Below are positions 26,133-35,892 of a stretch of 64,000 bases of DNA, piece after piece (position 1 is the stretch's first letter; each line of letters starts with the position of its first letter). A model generated the notes under the pieces. The model saw nothing but the letters and a program-made list of their open reading frames with translations. It was not told the origin of the DNA and ran no database searches. The translations under genes were made by a program, and so were the position numbers. The stretch lies in NCBI RefSeq assembly GCF_000368045.1, contig NZ_KB849229.1, positions 1 to 64,000 of the forward strand, given 5' to 3'. Source of the DNA: Acinetobacter johnsonii CIP 64.6 (lineage in GTDB: Bacteria > Pseudomonadota > Gammaproteobacteria > Pseudomonadales > Moraxellaceae).

Positions 26133-26879
26133 TTAGTCTTGTGCATCAATACTTTGACCATTCATATGCAAACTGTCATCGCCCATCAAGTAAAGATAGG
26201 CAGGCATGATATTTTCAGGCGTTGGCAATGTTTTTGGATCTTCATTGGGATAGGCTTTTGCACGCATTGCAGTGCGGGTCGCCCCTGGATTGATACAGTT
26301 AAAGCGGATATTCGGTGAGGTATTTTCTTTGGCAAACAGTTGGCTGACCGCTTCAATCGCGATCTTAGACACCGAATATGCGCCCCAACGTTCACGCGTT
26401 TCACGTCCGACACCTGAGCTGGCAAAAACTACGGAGGCATGCTCAGATTTTTTCAGAAGTGGCATTAGCTCTTGAGTCATAACGAATGGCGCACGCAAGT
26501 TGACGGCCATGACATCATCCCAGACATCGACAGGATAATTTTCCAGTTCGGTGCGCTCACCCAAAATGCCCGCATTATGCAAAATGCCATCTAAGCGCCC
26601 AAATTGGCGCTCTAAAGTGTCAACCAATAATTCATAATCACGAGGAGAGGCGCTCGACAGCTGCAAGGGTAAAATTGCAGGTTGCGGCGCACCTAAGCCT
26701 TCAATTTCATCATAAATGACTTCGAGCTTATTTAAGGTACGCCCATGCAACACCACAGTTGCGCCGTGTAGGGCATAACTTAATGCAGCAGCACGACCAA
26801 TACCATCGCCCGCACCTGTAATTAAGATGATGCGATCTTTGAGCAGATCGGGGCGAGGTTGATATTCTGAATATTTCAT
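26133..26879 (-). CDS. yciK: YciK-type short-chain oxidoreductase
   Basis: A 248-aa SDR-fold protein: cofactor loop TGAGDGIGR (about 20-28), HNAG (active-site Asn region), Ser in FASSGVGRE and YSVSK catalytic Tyr/Lys. Best fit is YciK, whose substrate is unknown. Of two tandem ATGs, 26879 has the better spacing from AGGAGG. Downstream of ubiG and mupP, the same order as in Pseudomonas. Confidence 0.87.
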   Translation of the reverse strand: MKYSEYQPRPDLLKDRIILITGAGDGIGRAAALSYALHGATVVLHGRTLNKLEVIYDEIEGLGAPQPAILPLQLSSASPRDYELLVDTLERQFGRLDGILHNAGILGERTELENYPVDVWDDVMAVNLRAPFVMTQELMPLLKKSEHASVVFASSGVGRETRERWGAYSVSKIAIEAVSQLFAKENTSPNIRFNCINPGATRTAMRAKAYPNEDPKTLPTPENIMPAYLYLMGDDSLHMNGQSIDAQD

Positions 26880-26915
26880 CATTACCTCCTCGTTATTTTG
26901 ATTTTTTAATTGTGA

Positions 26916-27611
26916 TCAAGTCAGTGAATTGGACGGTGTAGTTTGACTCACGAGAGACTGAATAACATCGTCCAATTCAGCCACAGTCTTCACTATACAA
27001 TCTGCTTGCCACGCTGTTAAGTCATCTTTGTGCGCGAATGGTAAATAACCATAAGCCGCCAAAATGGTATACATCTGCGCATTACGACCCGCATCGATGT
27101 CACGTGGATGATCGCCAACATAGATACAGTCTTCAGGCGCAATCGTGATGTGCTTGGCTGCCAAATACATTGGTTCAGGATCAGGCTTGGTTTTGCTGAC
27201 ATCCTCTGGGCAGACCAAAACAGCGCAGCGTTTTGTCAAATCCAGCGCGTCTAATAATGCTTCACTGAGCCAACGTGGTTTATTGGTGACAATGCCCCAT
27301 GGAATTTCTTGGTTTTCAAGTTTTTCAAGTAGCGGATACATGCCAGTAAATAGGTCGGTATCTACCGCAATATCCGCCCCATAGGTGTCTAAAAAACGCT
27401 GACGATGTGCCAGAAAAATTGGGTCTTCGACTTCCAGTTCTGGATAAACCAATTTCACCATAGCCCGTGCGCCTTCAGAGACTTGGCTACGGATCAGGTC
27501 TGCATCGACCACAGCGACGCCTTTTTCACGGCACATGTCTTGAATAATGCGAATAAAGTCGGCGGCAGTGTCGATCAGTGTGCCGTCAAGGTCGAATAAG
27601 ACGGCTTTCAT
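26916..27611 (-). CDS. mupP: HAD phosphatase, MupP (N-acetylmuramate 6-phosphate phosphatase)
   Basis: A 231-aa HAD phosphatase, with motif I DLDGTLIDT near the N terminus, motif II VTNKPRW and motif IV region VGDHPRDIDAGR. In sequence it resembles phosphoglycolate phosphatase (Gph). The ubiG-x-yciK position is that of MupP in Pseudomonas, which feeds the AnmK-MurU cell-wall recycling route; AmpD of the same pathway is at 33.6 kb. Start ATG 27611 overlaps the ubiG stop (ATGA). Confidence 0.85.
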   Translation of the reverse strand: MKAVLFDLDGTLIDTAADFIRIIQDMCREKGVAVVDADLIRSQVSEGARAMVKLVYPELEVEDPIFLAHRQRFLDTYGADIAVDTDLFTGMYPLLEKLENQEIPWGIVTNKPRWLSEALLDALDLTKRCAVLVCPEDVSKTKPDPEPMYLAAKHITIAPEDCIYVGDHPRDIDAGRNAQMYTILAAYGYLPFAHKDDLTAWQADCIVKTVAELDDVIQSLVSQTTPSNSLT

Positions 27612-28324
27612 GCAGCACCTTCTTTTACGGTATAGACCATGTAATTGACATCGACATTTGGCGCTAACCAATAGCGTTTGGTCAATGGATTGTAATGTAA
27701 ACCCGTCATGTCTTTCAGTTTGAGCCCTGCGCCGCGAATATCATGTGCCAGTTCTGAGGGCTTAATGAATTTTTGATAATCGTGGGTGCCTTTGGCTAAC
27801 ATGCGCAGTACATATTCAGCGCCAATAATAGCAAACAGGTAGGCTTTGGGATTACGGTTAATGGTGGAGAAGAATACATGACCACCTGGTTTCACCAGTT
27901 TATGGCAGGCTTCAATGATTGAGGCTGGATTGGGCACGTGTTCCAACATTTCCATGCAGGTCACGACATCGTATTGTCCTGCTTGTTCTTCTGCGAGCTG
28001 CTCCACTGGAATTTGGCGATATTCAATATGCTCAACACCTTCTTGTTCTGCATGTAAACGTGCCACATTCAGCGGAGCTTCGCCCATATCAATGCCGAGC
28101 ACATCTGCACCACGACGTGCCATACTTTCAGCTAAAATTCCGCCACCACAGCCGACATCAAGAACTTTTTTCCCATTGAGTCCACCTGCATGTTCATCAA
28201 TCCAGTTTAAGCGTAGTGGGTTGATCATATGTAAAGGGCGGAACTCCGAGTGCTGATCCCACCATATGGCAGCAAATGCTTCAAATTTGGCAATTTCTTG
28301 TGGATCAACATTCAGTTGCGACAT
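27608..28324 (-). CDS. ubiG: ubiquinone biosynthesis O-methyltransferase
   Basis: A 238-aa SAM-dependent methyltransferase performing both O-methylations of ubiquinone synthesis. SAM loop VLDVGCGGGILAES (about 56-69), CMEMLEHVP motif and family start (NVDPQEIAKFEAFAAIWWD) are present. ATG 28324 has GAGG eight bases upstream; a GTG at 28333 is less likely. First gene of the ubiG-mupP-yciK operon, divergent from dsbA. Confidence 0.95.
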   Translation of the reverse strand: MSQLNVDPQEIAKFEAFAAIWWDQHSEFRPLHMINPLRLNWIDEHAGGLNGKKVLDVGCGGGILAESMARRGADVLGIDMGEAPLNVARLHAEQEGVEHIEYRQIPVEQLAEEQAGQYDVVTCMEMLEHVPNPASIIEACHKLVKPGGHVFFSTINRNPKAYLFAIIGAEYVLRMLAKGTHDYQKFIKPSELAHDIRGAGLKLKDMTGLHYNPLTKRYWLAPNVDVNYMVYTVKEGAA

Positions 28325-28504
28325 CGTCGGCACCTCAATTTAAGTCATGATATTTAAAACGTTCAATAGGGCTTAGTGTAGCGTTTATTCTAGAAAAAGC
28401 GATAAAAGCCTGAAAAAAGTTCACAGAATGAAAACGAATTTGGCATATTTGATTTATAGTATTTGCATAAACTTATCATAATGATTTTGAGGACAATAAG
28501 TTCA

Positions 28505-29122
28505 ATGAAAAAACTCCTTTTGAGTGGCTTAGCAACCGCTGTTTTCGCTATTTCCGGTAGCGCATTGGCTGCAAATTTTGTGGCAGGTCAGGACTATATC
28601 GTCGTACCAACACCTGTACAGGTGGAAGTGCCAGGAAAAATTGAAGTCCGCGAATTCTTTTGGTATGGCTGTGGTCACTGTTTTAAACTTGAACCGCATA
28701 TGCAGACTTGGTTGAAAAAACTACCGAAAGATGTGCGTTTCGTGCGTACGCCAGCAGCCATGAATCCAGTGTGGGAGCAAGCGGCGCGAGCTTATTATGT
28801 GTCTGAGGCCTTGGGTGTACGTAAAAAGACCCACTTGACTTTATTCCATGCCATTCATGATCAAAATCAACCAATTCTAGAGCAACCTGCTTTAGCCAAG
28901 TTCTATACTCAGTTTGGTATTCCAGAAGCGAAATTTAACAGCACTTATAAATCATTTGCGATCACTTCAAAAATTGCACAAGCACAAGACTTAGCCAAGC
29001 GCTATCAACTCAGTGGTGTTCCTGCTGTGACGGTGAATGGTAAATATATTGTGCAAGGTGAAGATGCTAAAGTGACTCAAGTCGTGGATTACTTGATTGA
29101 AAAAGAACGCGCTGCAAAATAA
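28505..29122 (+). CDS. dsbA: thiol:disulfide interchange protein DsbA
   Basis: A 205-aa periplasmic oxidant of cysteine pairs. Signal peptide MKKLLLSGLATAVFA.. ending near ALA-A, active site Cys56-Gly-His-Cys59, and cis-Pro in SGVPAV are present; the thioredoxin fold is interrupted by the usual helical insert. ATG 28505 chosen for the signal peptide; the frame is open from 28463. Monocistronic with its own terminator. Confidence 0.94.
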   Translation: MKKLLLSGLATAVFAISGSALAANFVAGQDYIVVPTPVQVEVPGKIEVREFFWYGCGHCFKLEPHMQTWLKKLPKDVRFVRTPAAMNPVWEQAARAYYVSEALGVRKKTHLTLFHAIHDQNQPILEQPALAKFYTQFGIPEAKFNSTYKSFAITSKIAQAQDLAKRYQLSGVPAVTVNGKYIVQGEDAKVTQVVDYLIEKERAAK

Positions 29123-29149
29123 GCTGAATGTGTTTGTAAGTCCTTATTC

Positions 29150-29185
29150 AATTAAAAAAGCCTGCTGATGCAGGCTTTTTTTATG
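29150..29185. terminator. bidirectional terminator between dsbA and pglL
   Basis: aaaaaagcctgc-tgat-gcaggcttttttt, convergent genes on both sides. Confidence 0.9.
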
Positions 29186-29197
29186 GATTAATGATGT

Positions 29198-30832
29198 TTA
29201 TTGCGCAGCTGATGCTGGCTGCAATAAATCCTCATAACGCAGCTCAATTTTTCTTAAGGTTTTTAAGCGCCATAGTTGATGACGAGCTTCGGCTTCATGT
29301 CCATTAAAGGCCAAGAGTTTGGCAAATTTGATCAAATCATAGGGAATCGGGTAGTTCAGCACCATTTCCTCATAGTCACGAATTTGCTCAGGGCTGACTT
29401 TGCTGTATGGATTTAACTGAATCCATTCAATGCGGCGGTTAAACTCCGACAGCAGTAAAATGTGATCTTGATTGGTGAACTTTTCAGGGGTGTGTTCATA
29501 ACGAGAAGCTTGATTCAGCTTTGGTACCATCAACTCATAGTCACGAATAATCAGTGCGACCAAGACCACACAGACAGTAAATGTAATCGGCATGGCAAAG
29601 CTCGGTAAAGTCCACGTTTTCACTTTTTGCTGGGATTGAATGATCCCTAGAATCAACCCGAGTGGTAGTAAGAAATAAGCGTAGAACAACGGAAATTCGA
29701 GCATACCGTGAATCAGTAAAGCGCCGACCATCAGAAGTCCAATGACAGATTCGAGCGATGTCGCATGCTTTTGCAGTTGATAGCCCCAATAGCTGAGATA
29801 GGCAAAAAATGGAATCGCAATCACTAATCCATTCCACAACATAAAGTCGAGAATGAAGTTGTGCGCACTTTTCACCCAAACGGGGCCTTGGAACTGATCA
29901 CTGATTAGGGTGTAAGCCACACTGGTTTGATGCCAACCATAACCAAACCAAGGTCGCTCAGCAATGGCATGGAGCATCTGTTGCCAAATGGCAAGACGTG
30001 ACATATCGCCCGTTGCTCGCGCAACCGCATCACGGGTTTGGGTCACTTCGACATTAGACAGCTGAGCCAACAGGTGATTGAGTTGTGGAATAAACGCAGT
30101 AAATGCAATGAACAACGCAAACCATGCGAGAGCACTATACCACTTCAGTTGAACCACACCTTTGTACTGTTGATAGAGCAAATACAGCAGTAGACAGATA
30201 CTTGCGACCCATGATGTGCGGGACTGACTCAGGGCTACCGCAAATAACATCAATGCAGCACTTGCGCACAGCAGAATCGAGCTGAGTTTTTTCTTTTCAA
30301 ATAGGTACAGTGTGCCGAGTAAGGACAGTATCAGAAAGCTTGCCATATTGTTCGGCTGAGCAAAGTTGGCATAAGGACGATCGCCTTTTAAAGTGGTCAT
30401 ACCGGGAATGTACTGTTCAATATTGAGCCATTGGCAAGTGGCGATGAGCGCTGTTACCAGACCGACCGACCAAAATACACTACACAGACCACTAAATAAT
30501 TGCTCACGTTCCAAGGGTTTTTGGCTCAGGTTAAAACCTAAAACCATACTCAGCCAAAATGCAAAGATATATAAGCCACACATCAGTGCTTTGCTGAAAA
30601 AGAACAGCTCGCCAAAACCGTACTGAATGAAGGGCACCAGACTCAATAGCAATAGTGGCAGACTCACTTTCGGGAGCAAGAGTTTTTCTTTTAAAAATAA
30701 GGCAGAGAGTGCAAATAAAGATAAAAATGCAAACAATTCACCTGTATAGGTGACCCAAGGGCGATAATGAATGGGCAATAGCCATGCCAAGGCAATACAG
30801 ACACTCGCCGCTAAAAAAAGAAAAAAACGCAT
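29198..30832 (-). CDS. pglL: PglL-type protein O-oligosaccharyltransferase
   Basis: A 544-aa inner-membrane protein with about eleven helices, of the Wzy_C (O-antigen ligase/PglL) superfamily. It has the PglL-like NFAQPNN segment, an SQSRTSW loop and the histidine in WVKSAHNFILD of the large periplasmic loop. Such enzymes move a lipid-linked oligosaccharide onto serine of periplasmic proteins. In Acinetobacter the donor is the capsule repeat unit, so this gene is functionally tied to the K locus starting at 37.7 kb. A pilin-specific relative (TfpO) is an alternative but usually sits by the pilin gene. Confidence 0.82.
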   Translation of the reverse strand: MRFFLFLAASVCIALAWLLPIHYRPWVTYTGELFAFLSLFALSALFLKEKLLLPKVSLPLLLLSLVPFIQYGFGELFFFSKALMCGLYIFAFWLSMVLGFNLSQKPLEREQLFSGLCSVFWSVGLVTALIATCQWLNIEQYIPGMTTLKGDRPYANFAQPNNMASFLILSLLGTLYLFEKKKLSSILLCASAALMLFAVALSQSRTSWVASICLLLYLLYQQYKGVVQLKWYSALAWFALFIAFTAFIPQLNHLLAQLSNVEVTQTRDAVARATGDMSRLAIWQQMLHAIAERPWFGYGWHQTSVAYTLISDQFQGPVWVKSAHNFILDFMLWNGLVIAIPFFAYLSYWGYQLQKHATSLESVIGLLMVGALLIHGMLEFPLFYAYFLLPLGLILGIIQSQQKVKTWTLPSFAMPITFTVCVVLVALIIRDYELMVPKLNQASRYEHTPEKFTNQDHILLLSEFNRRIEWIQLNPYSKVSPEQIRDYEEMVLNYPIPYDLIKFAKLLAFNGHEAEARHQLWRLKTLRKIELRYEDLLQPASAAQ

Positions 30833-30940
30833 AGGAGCTACAGATGAAAAAACTGGCTCTATGATAGTGAAAAAGCATCCAAGTTTGAGTAAAGCGCATT
30901 AAAAATTTTGTAATACACCAAAATTGCGTCTGCGAGCGGC

Positions 30941-31618
30941 TTAATGCAAAGTCGGATTGGCGTGTTTGGTTTGAGCAGATGGTCGTTGCCAATTGGAGAT
31001 TCCACGGAACATGAGTTGAATCTGCACGATGGTTTGCAGTTTAAATGCAGCCTGCTGCTGTTGGAGTTTATCGAGAGCTACATCTCGACTCAAACCAATC
31101 CAGCGCATGGCCCAGTTAAAGGAGGCATCCATTAAAATATTGGCCAATACTTTGAGGTCTTCGCTGTCATGAATATGTTGCATGCTTTCAATACGGGTTA
31201 GTTCATGGGCGAAGTCATCGATTAAAAAGGCAATTTCTCGCTCAACGGCTGCACGGATCAAGGCTGACCCACCCCAACGTTCTCCAATCAAGAAAATCCA
31301 CTGTTCAGGATGTTGCTCTACAGCATGAAAAAATAGATCTAAACTATGCTCAATCGTGGCATGTGGACCATAAACATAGCTTTGTCCTAATTGCGTCAAC
31401 ATACTTTTGATGTGGAGCGCAGCTTGATCGACCAGTTCAAGTCCCAGCTCATCCAAATCATTAAAGTGACGATAAAAAGCGGTCGGTACTAACCCTACTT
31501 GGCGAGTGACTTCACGCAGACTAATGCGAGCAAAGGAACGTCCAGAGGTGCTGAGTTGTAATGCAGCATTCAGCAAAGCTTGGCGGCTTTGTTGTTTACG
31601 TTCTTCTCGAATCGACAT
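30941..31618 (-). CDS. fabR: TetR-family regulator, FabR-like
   Basis: A 225-aa regulator. The HTH region SFARISLREVTRQVGLVPTA (recognition helix PTAFYRHF) and the core RERWGG/AAVEREIAFLIDDFAHEL follow E. coli FabR, repressor of unsaturated fatty acid synthesis. No fab genes adjoin; its regulon must lie elsewhere. Divergent from rph with 160 bp between. Confidence 0.83.
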   Translation of the reverse strand: MSIREERKQQSRQALLNAALQLSTSGRSFARISLREVTRQVGLVPTAFYRHFNDLDELGLELVDQAALHIKSMLTQLGQSYVYGPHATIEHSLDLFFHAVEQHPEQWIFLIGERWGGSALIRAAVEREIAFLIDDFAHELTRIESMQHIHDSEDLKVLANILMDASFNWAMRWIGLSRDVALDKLQQQQAAFKLQTIVQIQLMFRGISNWQRPSAQTKHANPTLH

Positions 31619-31724
31619 AGATGATTGCCTCAGCCTCTTTTAAGCTTCAGTTTAACAAAGAATATGGATGGGTAGGGAAACAGGCGATCAATTACAAATG
31701 CAATGCAGTCAGACAAATGCTTTG

Positions 31725-31743
31725 GGTCTGCTTCTGCTATACT
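31725..31743 (+). promoter_or_regulatory. possible extended -10 promoter of rph
   Basis: TGCTATACT with TATACT at 31738-31743, 36 bp before the rph start. The -35 is weak. Confidence 0.35.
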
Positions 31744-31779
31744 ATGCGCCAACCTATTTAGTCAGATGAAGGGCGTATT

Positions 31780-32496
31780 ATGCGTATCGACCAACGAACA
31801 TTAGATCAATTACGTGATGTCACCATTACTCGTAACTACACACGTTATGCGGAAGGTTCGGTATTGGTTGAGTTTGGTCATACCAAAGTTCTTTGTACGG
31901 CAAGTATTGATAACTCAGTGCCACGCTTTTTAAAAGGCAAGGGTCAAGGCTGGGTAACCGCTGAATATGGCATGTTGCCACGTTCGACGCATACCCGTAG
32001 TGACCGTGAGGCTGCGCGTGGTAAGCAAAGTGGTCGTACTCAAGAAATTCAACGTTTGATTGGCCGTAGTCTACGCGCTATGGTGGATTTAAAAAAATTA
32101 GGTGAAAACACCATTACCATCGACTGTGATGTGATTCAGGCAGATGGCGGTACACGTACTGCTGCGATCACTGGTGCTGCGGTGGCCCTCATTGATGCGA
32201 TGAACACATTGCTTGAGAAAAAGAAAATTAAGCAAGATCCATTAAAAGGCTTAGTGGCTGCAATTTCAGTCGGTATTTTCCAAGACGAAGTGCTTTTAGA
32301 CTTGTGCTATGAAGAAGACTCAAACTGCCAAACGGATTTAAACGTGGTCATGACCCAAGCTGGCGAGTTTATTGAAATTCAAGGTACGGCAGAAGATAAA
32401 CCATTTACCCGTGTACAGTGCAATGCCATGTTAGAAATGGCGGAAAAGGGCATTCAAGAATTGGTGAAAAAACAGCAGCAAGCACTGGGCTGGTAA
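31780..32496 (+). CDS. rph: ribonuclease PH
   Basis: A 238-aa phosphorolytic 3'-5' exonuclease trimming tRNA precursors. N-terminal RIDQRTLDQLRDVTITRNYT, phosphate-site GRTQEIQRLIGRSLRA with RS, and DCDVIQADGGTRTAAITGA are the family hallmarks. Full length, unlike the frameshifted rph of E. coli K-12. Confidence 0.97.
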   Translation: MRIDQRTLDQLRDVTITRNYTRYAEGSVLVEFGHTKVLCTASIDNSVPRFLKGKGQGWVTAEYGMLPRSTHTRSDREAARGKQSGRTQEIQRLIGRSLRAMVDLKKLGENTITIDCDVIQADGGTRTAAITGAAVALIDAMNTLLEKKKIKQDPLKGLVAAISVGIFQDEVLLDLCYEEDSNCQTDLNVVMTQAGEFIEIQGTAEDKPFTRVQCNAMLEMAEKGIQELVKKQQQALGW

Positions 32497-32502
32497 GTTT
32501 TA

Positions 32503-32545
32503 ACGCAATAAAAAACGCACTCTAGAGTGCGTTTTTTATTGCGTG
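32503..32545. terminator. bidirectional terminator between rph and nadC
   Basis: A perfect 20-bp inverted repeat centred on tctaga, with T-runs on both strands. Confidence 0.9.
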
Positions 32546-32569
32546 TGGATTGAATGCGAACTATTGGAA

Positions 32570-33415
32570 TTAAGCATTAAAACGCATAGAAAGGTCGACT
32601 GCTTTGACATCTTTGGTCAATACACCCATCGAAATATAATCCACGCCTGTGCTTGCGACTTCACGTAAGTTGGCAATGGTGATATTCCCTGACGCTTCCA
32701 ATTTACAACGTCCTGCAACATACTTGACCGCATCAATCATTTGTTGCTGGCTAAAGTTATCTAACATCACGATATCGGCTTGGGCTTCCAATGCTTGGTC
32801 TAATTCAGCCCAAGTTTCAACTTCGACTTCGACAGGTTTGCCTGGGGCAATTTGATGCGCTTTGGCAATAGCTTGAGCAATGCCACCCGCTGCCATGATG
32901 TGATTTTCTTTAATTAAAAAAGCATCGAATAGACCTAAACGGTGGTTTTGACCACCACCGACCGCGACAGCATATTTCTGGGCAATACGCAGACCTGGTA
33001 GGGTTTTACGGGTGTCGAGCAACTTGGTGTTTAAGCCATCGAGCTGTTTGACATATTCCGCAGTTTTGCTGGCCACAGCAGATAGCGTTTGTACAAAGTT
33101 GAGTGCAGGGCGTTCAACCGTAAGTAAGCTGCGTGCTGAACCCGCCAGTTTAAAAATGGTTTCATTGGCACGAACCAGATCGCCATCATTTTTTAGCCAC
33201 GTGATTTGTACACTGGAATCGAAAGCTGCAATTAATGCATTGACCCAAGGTTGACCTGCAAGAATCATGTCTTCACGGCTAATAATGGTCGCAGTCGCTT
33301 GTTCATCTTCAGGCGTCAAAAGTGCCGTAATGTCACCATCACCAATGTCTTCTTGTAATGCCTGTTGAATATTCAGTTGAATAGATTGTTCAAGCAGTTG
33401 CTGCGATATGCTCAT
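32570..33415 (-). CDS. nadC: quinolinate phosphoribosyltransferase (nicotinate-nucleotide pyrophosphorylase)
   Basis: A 281-aa enzyme making nicotinate mononucleotide from quinolinate and PRPP in NAD synthesis. EDIGDGDIT, TVERPALNFVQ, DTRKTLPGLR and KENHI segments are typical. ATG 33415 chosen over the open frame to 33457. Divergent from ampD. Confidence 0.96.
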   Translation of the reverse strand: MSISQQLLEQSIQLNIQQALQEDIGDGDITALLTPEDEQATATIISREDMILAGQPWVNALIAAFDSSVQITWLKNDGDLVRANETIFKLAGSARSLLTVERPALNFVQTLSAVASKTAEYVKQLDGLNTKLLDTRKTLPGLRIAQKYAVAVGGGQNHRLGLFDAFLIKENHIMAAGGIAQAIAKAHQIAPGKPVEVEVETWAELDQALEAQADIVMLDNFSQQQMIDAVKYVAGRCKLEASGNITIANLREVASTGVDYISMGVLTKDVKAVDLSMRFNA

Positions 33416-33599
33416 CCGATTGTCCGTATCTTTATAGAAGCCATGAAAATTGCGCAATATATTAGCATTTTTCCTGAAAGAGGCGTGAAAATTTCAGAAT
33501 CAAACGCTGATCAATTTGAGAAATAACGGGGAAAGATTTAGCATGAGAGACATTAAAAAAGATTGCCCAAAGGGCGTAATGGGTTTGAGGAATAAAAAT

Positions 33600-34172
33600 A
33601 TGCAGGTCATTCCGTCGTTTCAAGTGCACGCAGGGCAACTGCTAGGAGCGAGACAAATTCCATCGCCTAATTTTAATGCACGTCCTGCTGATACTGAGGT
33701 TCAACTGATTGTCATCCATAATATCAGCTTGCCTCCCTCACAGTTTGGCGGCGGCTATATTGAACAATTTTTTCAAAATCAATTAGATTGGTCAGTACAT
33801 CCATATTTTCAAACTATTCAAGGCATGCAAGTCTCAGCGCATTTACTGATTTTAAGAAGTGGCGAAGTCTTACAATTTGTCAATTTTAACGACCGTGCAT
33901 GGCATGCAGGACGCTCAAGCTATCTGGCTAAAAAAGAGTGCAATGATTATTCGATTGGTATTGAGCTTGAGGGCAGTGATGACTTACCTTTTGAAGATGC
34001 TCAATATGAAACATTGGTACACGTGACGGCCTGTTTACAACAGGCCTATCCTCAAATTCAGCAGCATTTGGCGGGACATTCCGATATTGCACCAGGACGT
34101 AAGACCGATCCAGGCCCATTTTTTGATTGGTTAGACTATCGAAATCGTTTGCAGCAGTTAAAAAGTCAATGA
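33600..34172 (+). CDS. ampD: N-acetyl-anhydromuramyl-L-alanine amidase AmpD
   Basis: A 190-aa cytoplasmic zinc amidase of cell-wall recycling; loss raises AmpC beta-lactamase in other bacteria. Zinc ligands His40 (LIVIHN), His160 (AGHSDIAPGR) and Asp170 (KTDPG). GAGGA sits eight bases before ATG 33600; ATG 33543 would add 19 residues. Belongs to the same recycling route as MupP. Confidence 0.93.
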   Translation: MQVIPSFQVHAGQLLGARQIPSPNFNARPADTEVQLIVIHNISLPPSQFGGGYIEQFFQNQLDWSVHPYFQTIQGMQVSAHLLILRSGEVLQFVNFNDRAWHAGRSSYLAKKECNDYSIGIELEGSDDLPFEDAQYETLVHVTACLQQAYPQIQQHLAGHSDIAPGRKTDPGPFFDWLDYRNRLQQLKSQ

Positions 34173-34258
34173 ATTGAGAGTCAACAACAACATTAAACAA
34201 TCAAATATTCGCTGAAGTTTCATTACAATAGCGGCAAATGAAAAACTAGGTGGATACG

Positions 34259-35806
34259 ATGGCGCTGTGGCGGTCAACCGTAATTGTAAGTGCAATGACC
34301 ATGCTTTCTCGGGTCTTGGGTTTGGTACGAGACATTGTCTTACTAAATGTCTTTGGTGCGGGGAAAGATTTCGATACCTTTGTGGTGGCCTTTCGTATCC
34401 CGAACTTCTTCCGTCGGTTATTTGCTGAGGGAGCATTCTCACAGGCGTTTATTCCAGTACTGACCGAATATAAAACTGGGCGTACCCATGCGGAAGTTCA
34501 GATTCTGATTAGCCGTGTCTTTGGTTGTTTGATGACGGTTATGACGGCTTTAACCTTTCTCGCTATGGTTGCAGCTCCAGCAGTGTTATACATCTATGCA
34601 CCGGGTTTCCATGCCGATCCAGAGAAGTTTGATCTTGCAGTTTCTATGTTCCGCCTCACTATTCCTTATTTATTGTTTATGTCGCTGACAGCCTTTGCCA
34701 GCAGTATTCTAAATAGTTATGGATCCTTTGCTTCACCCGCATTTTCACCAGTATTGCTGAATGTTGCGATGATTGCGGGGGCATGGTGGCTGACGCCGTA
34801 TATGGCAGAACCGATTATGGCACTCGGTTGGGCAGTGATTGCTGCGGGTGTATTGCAATTAGCGATCCAAATTCCTGAACTTTGGCATAAAAAATTACTG
34901 ATTCCACCGAAAGTTGATTTTAAACATGAAGGGGTGGATCGCATCATGAAATTGATGCTGCCAGCGCTATTTGGTGTTTCCGTCACGCAAATCAACTTAC
35001 TCCTGAACACCATTTGGGCTTCGTTTATGCAAGACGGTTCAGTGTCATGGTTGTACAGTGCGGAACGTATGACTGAATTACCTTTGGGCTTGATTGGGGT
35101 AGCGATTGGTACGGTGATTTTACCCGCATTGTCGACCCGTCATGCAGAGCAAGATATGTCGAAGTTCCGTGGCATGATGGATTGGGCTGCGAAGGTCATT
35201 GTTTTAGTGGGGGTGCCAGCGAGTATCGCGCTGTTTATGTTATCGACCCCCATTATTCAGGCCCTGTTCCAACGCGGTCAATTCACCATTGAAGATACTC
35301 AAATGACGGCTTTAGCTCTGCAATGTATGAGTGCTGGGGTGATTTCATTTATGTTGATTAAAGTCTTTGCACCTGGATTTTATGCGCAGCAAGACACCAA
35401 AACACCAGTTCGTGTCGGTTTAATGGCCGTTGCCGCAAATGCGATTTTAAACGTGGTATTTATTGGCTTCTTTAAACTGATTGACTGGCAGGCAGAGCAT
35501 ATGGCTTTGGCTTTAGCCTCTTCGGGTTCTGCTCTGGTGAATGCGGGGATGCTGTATTTCTATCTACACAAACGCGATATTTTCCGTTTTGGTGCACATT
35601 GGAAAAAACTGTTTATCCAGTTCGGTATTTCTAACGCCGTGATGATTGCGGCTTTGTGGTATGCATTGACTTGGTATAATGGTGACGTGTCACAGTGGAT
35701 TCGCGTTGCCGAAGTGATCGGGCTGTGTGTGGTGGGTGTTGTGGCTTATGCGGTTGGTTTACTCCTTACAGGCTTTAGACCACGTCACCTCAAACATGAA
35801 GCATAA
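34259..35806 (+). CDS. murJ: lipid II flippase MurJ
   Basis: A 515-aa MOP-superfamily exporter that flips peptidoglycan precursor. About 14 helices, N-terminal STVIVSAMTMLSRVLGLVRD and RIPNFFRRLFAEGAFSQAFIP (the cavity-lining arginine segment) are clear MurJ marks. ATG 34259 has AGGTGGA upstream. The frame also reads from GTG 34250. Confidence 0.96.
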   Translation: MALWRSTVIVSAMTMLSRVLGLVRDIVLLNVFGAGKDFDTFVVAFRIPNFFRRLFAEGAFSQAFIPVLTEYKTGRTHAEVQILISRVFGCLMTVMTALTFLAMVAAPAVLYIYAPGFHADPEKFDLAVSMFRLTIPYLLFMSLTAFASSILNSYGSFASPAFSPVLLNVAMIAGAWWLTPYMAEPIMALGWAVIAAGVLQLAIQIPELWHKKLLIPPKVDFKHEGVDRIMKLMLPALFGVSVTQINLLLNTIWASFMQDGSVSWLYSAERMTELPLGLIGVAIGTVILPALSTRHAEQDMSKFRGMMDWAAKVIVLVGVPASIALFMLSTPIIQALFQRGQFTIEDTQMTALALQCMSAGVISFMLIKVFAPGFYAQQDTKTPVRVGLMAVAANAILNVVFIGFFKLIDWQAEHMALALASSGSALVNAGMLYFYLHKRDIFRFGAHWKKLFIQFGISNAVMIAALWYALTWYNGDVSQWIRVAEVIGLCVVGVVAYAVGLLLTGFRPRHLKHEA

Positions 35807-35883
35807 AACAAGGTGCTGCTTTTTTTCTGCTTCAAGACAAGCGAAGCGCGTAGCTTAAAAAAGCATGACTTGATTTAAGAATA

Positions 35884-35892
35884 TATTGAAAT
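35884..35892. repeat. 9-bp target duplication, left copy
   Basis: tattgaaat, identical to 36006-36014 on the other side of the miniature element. Confidence 0.8.
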
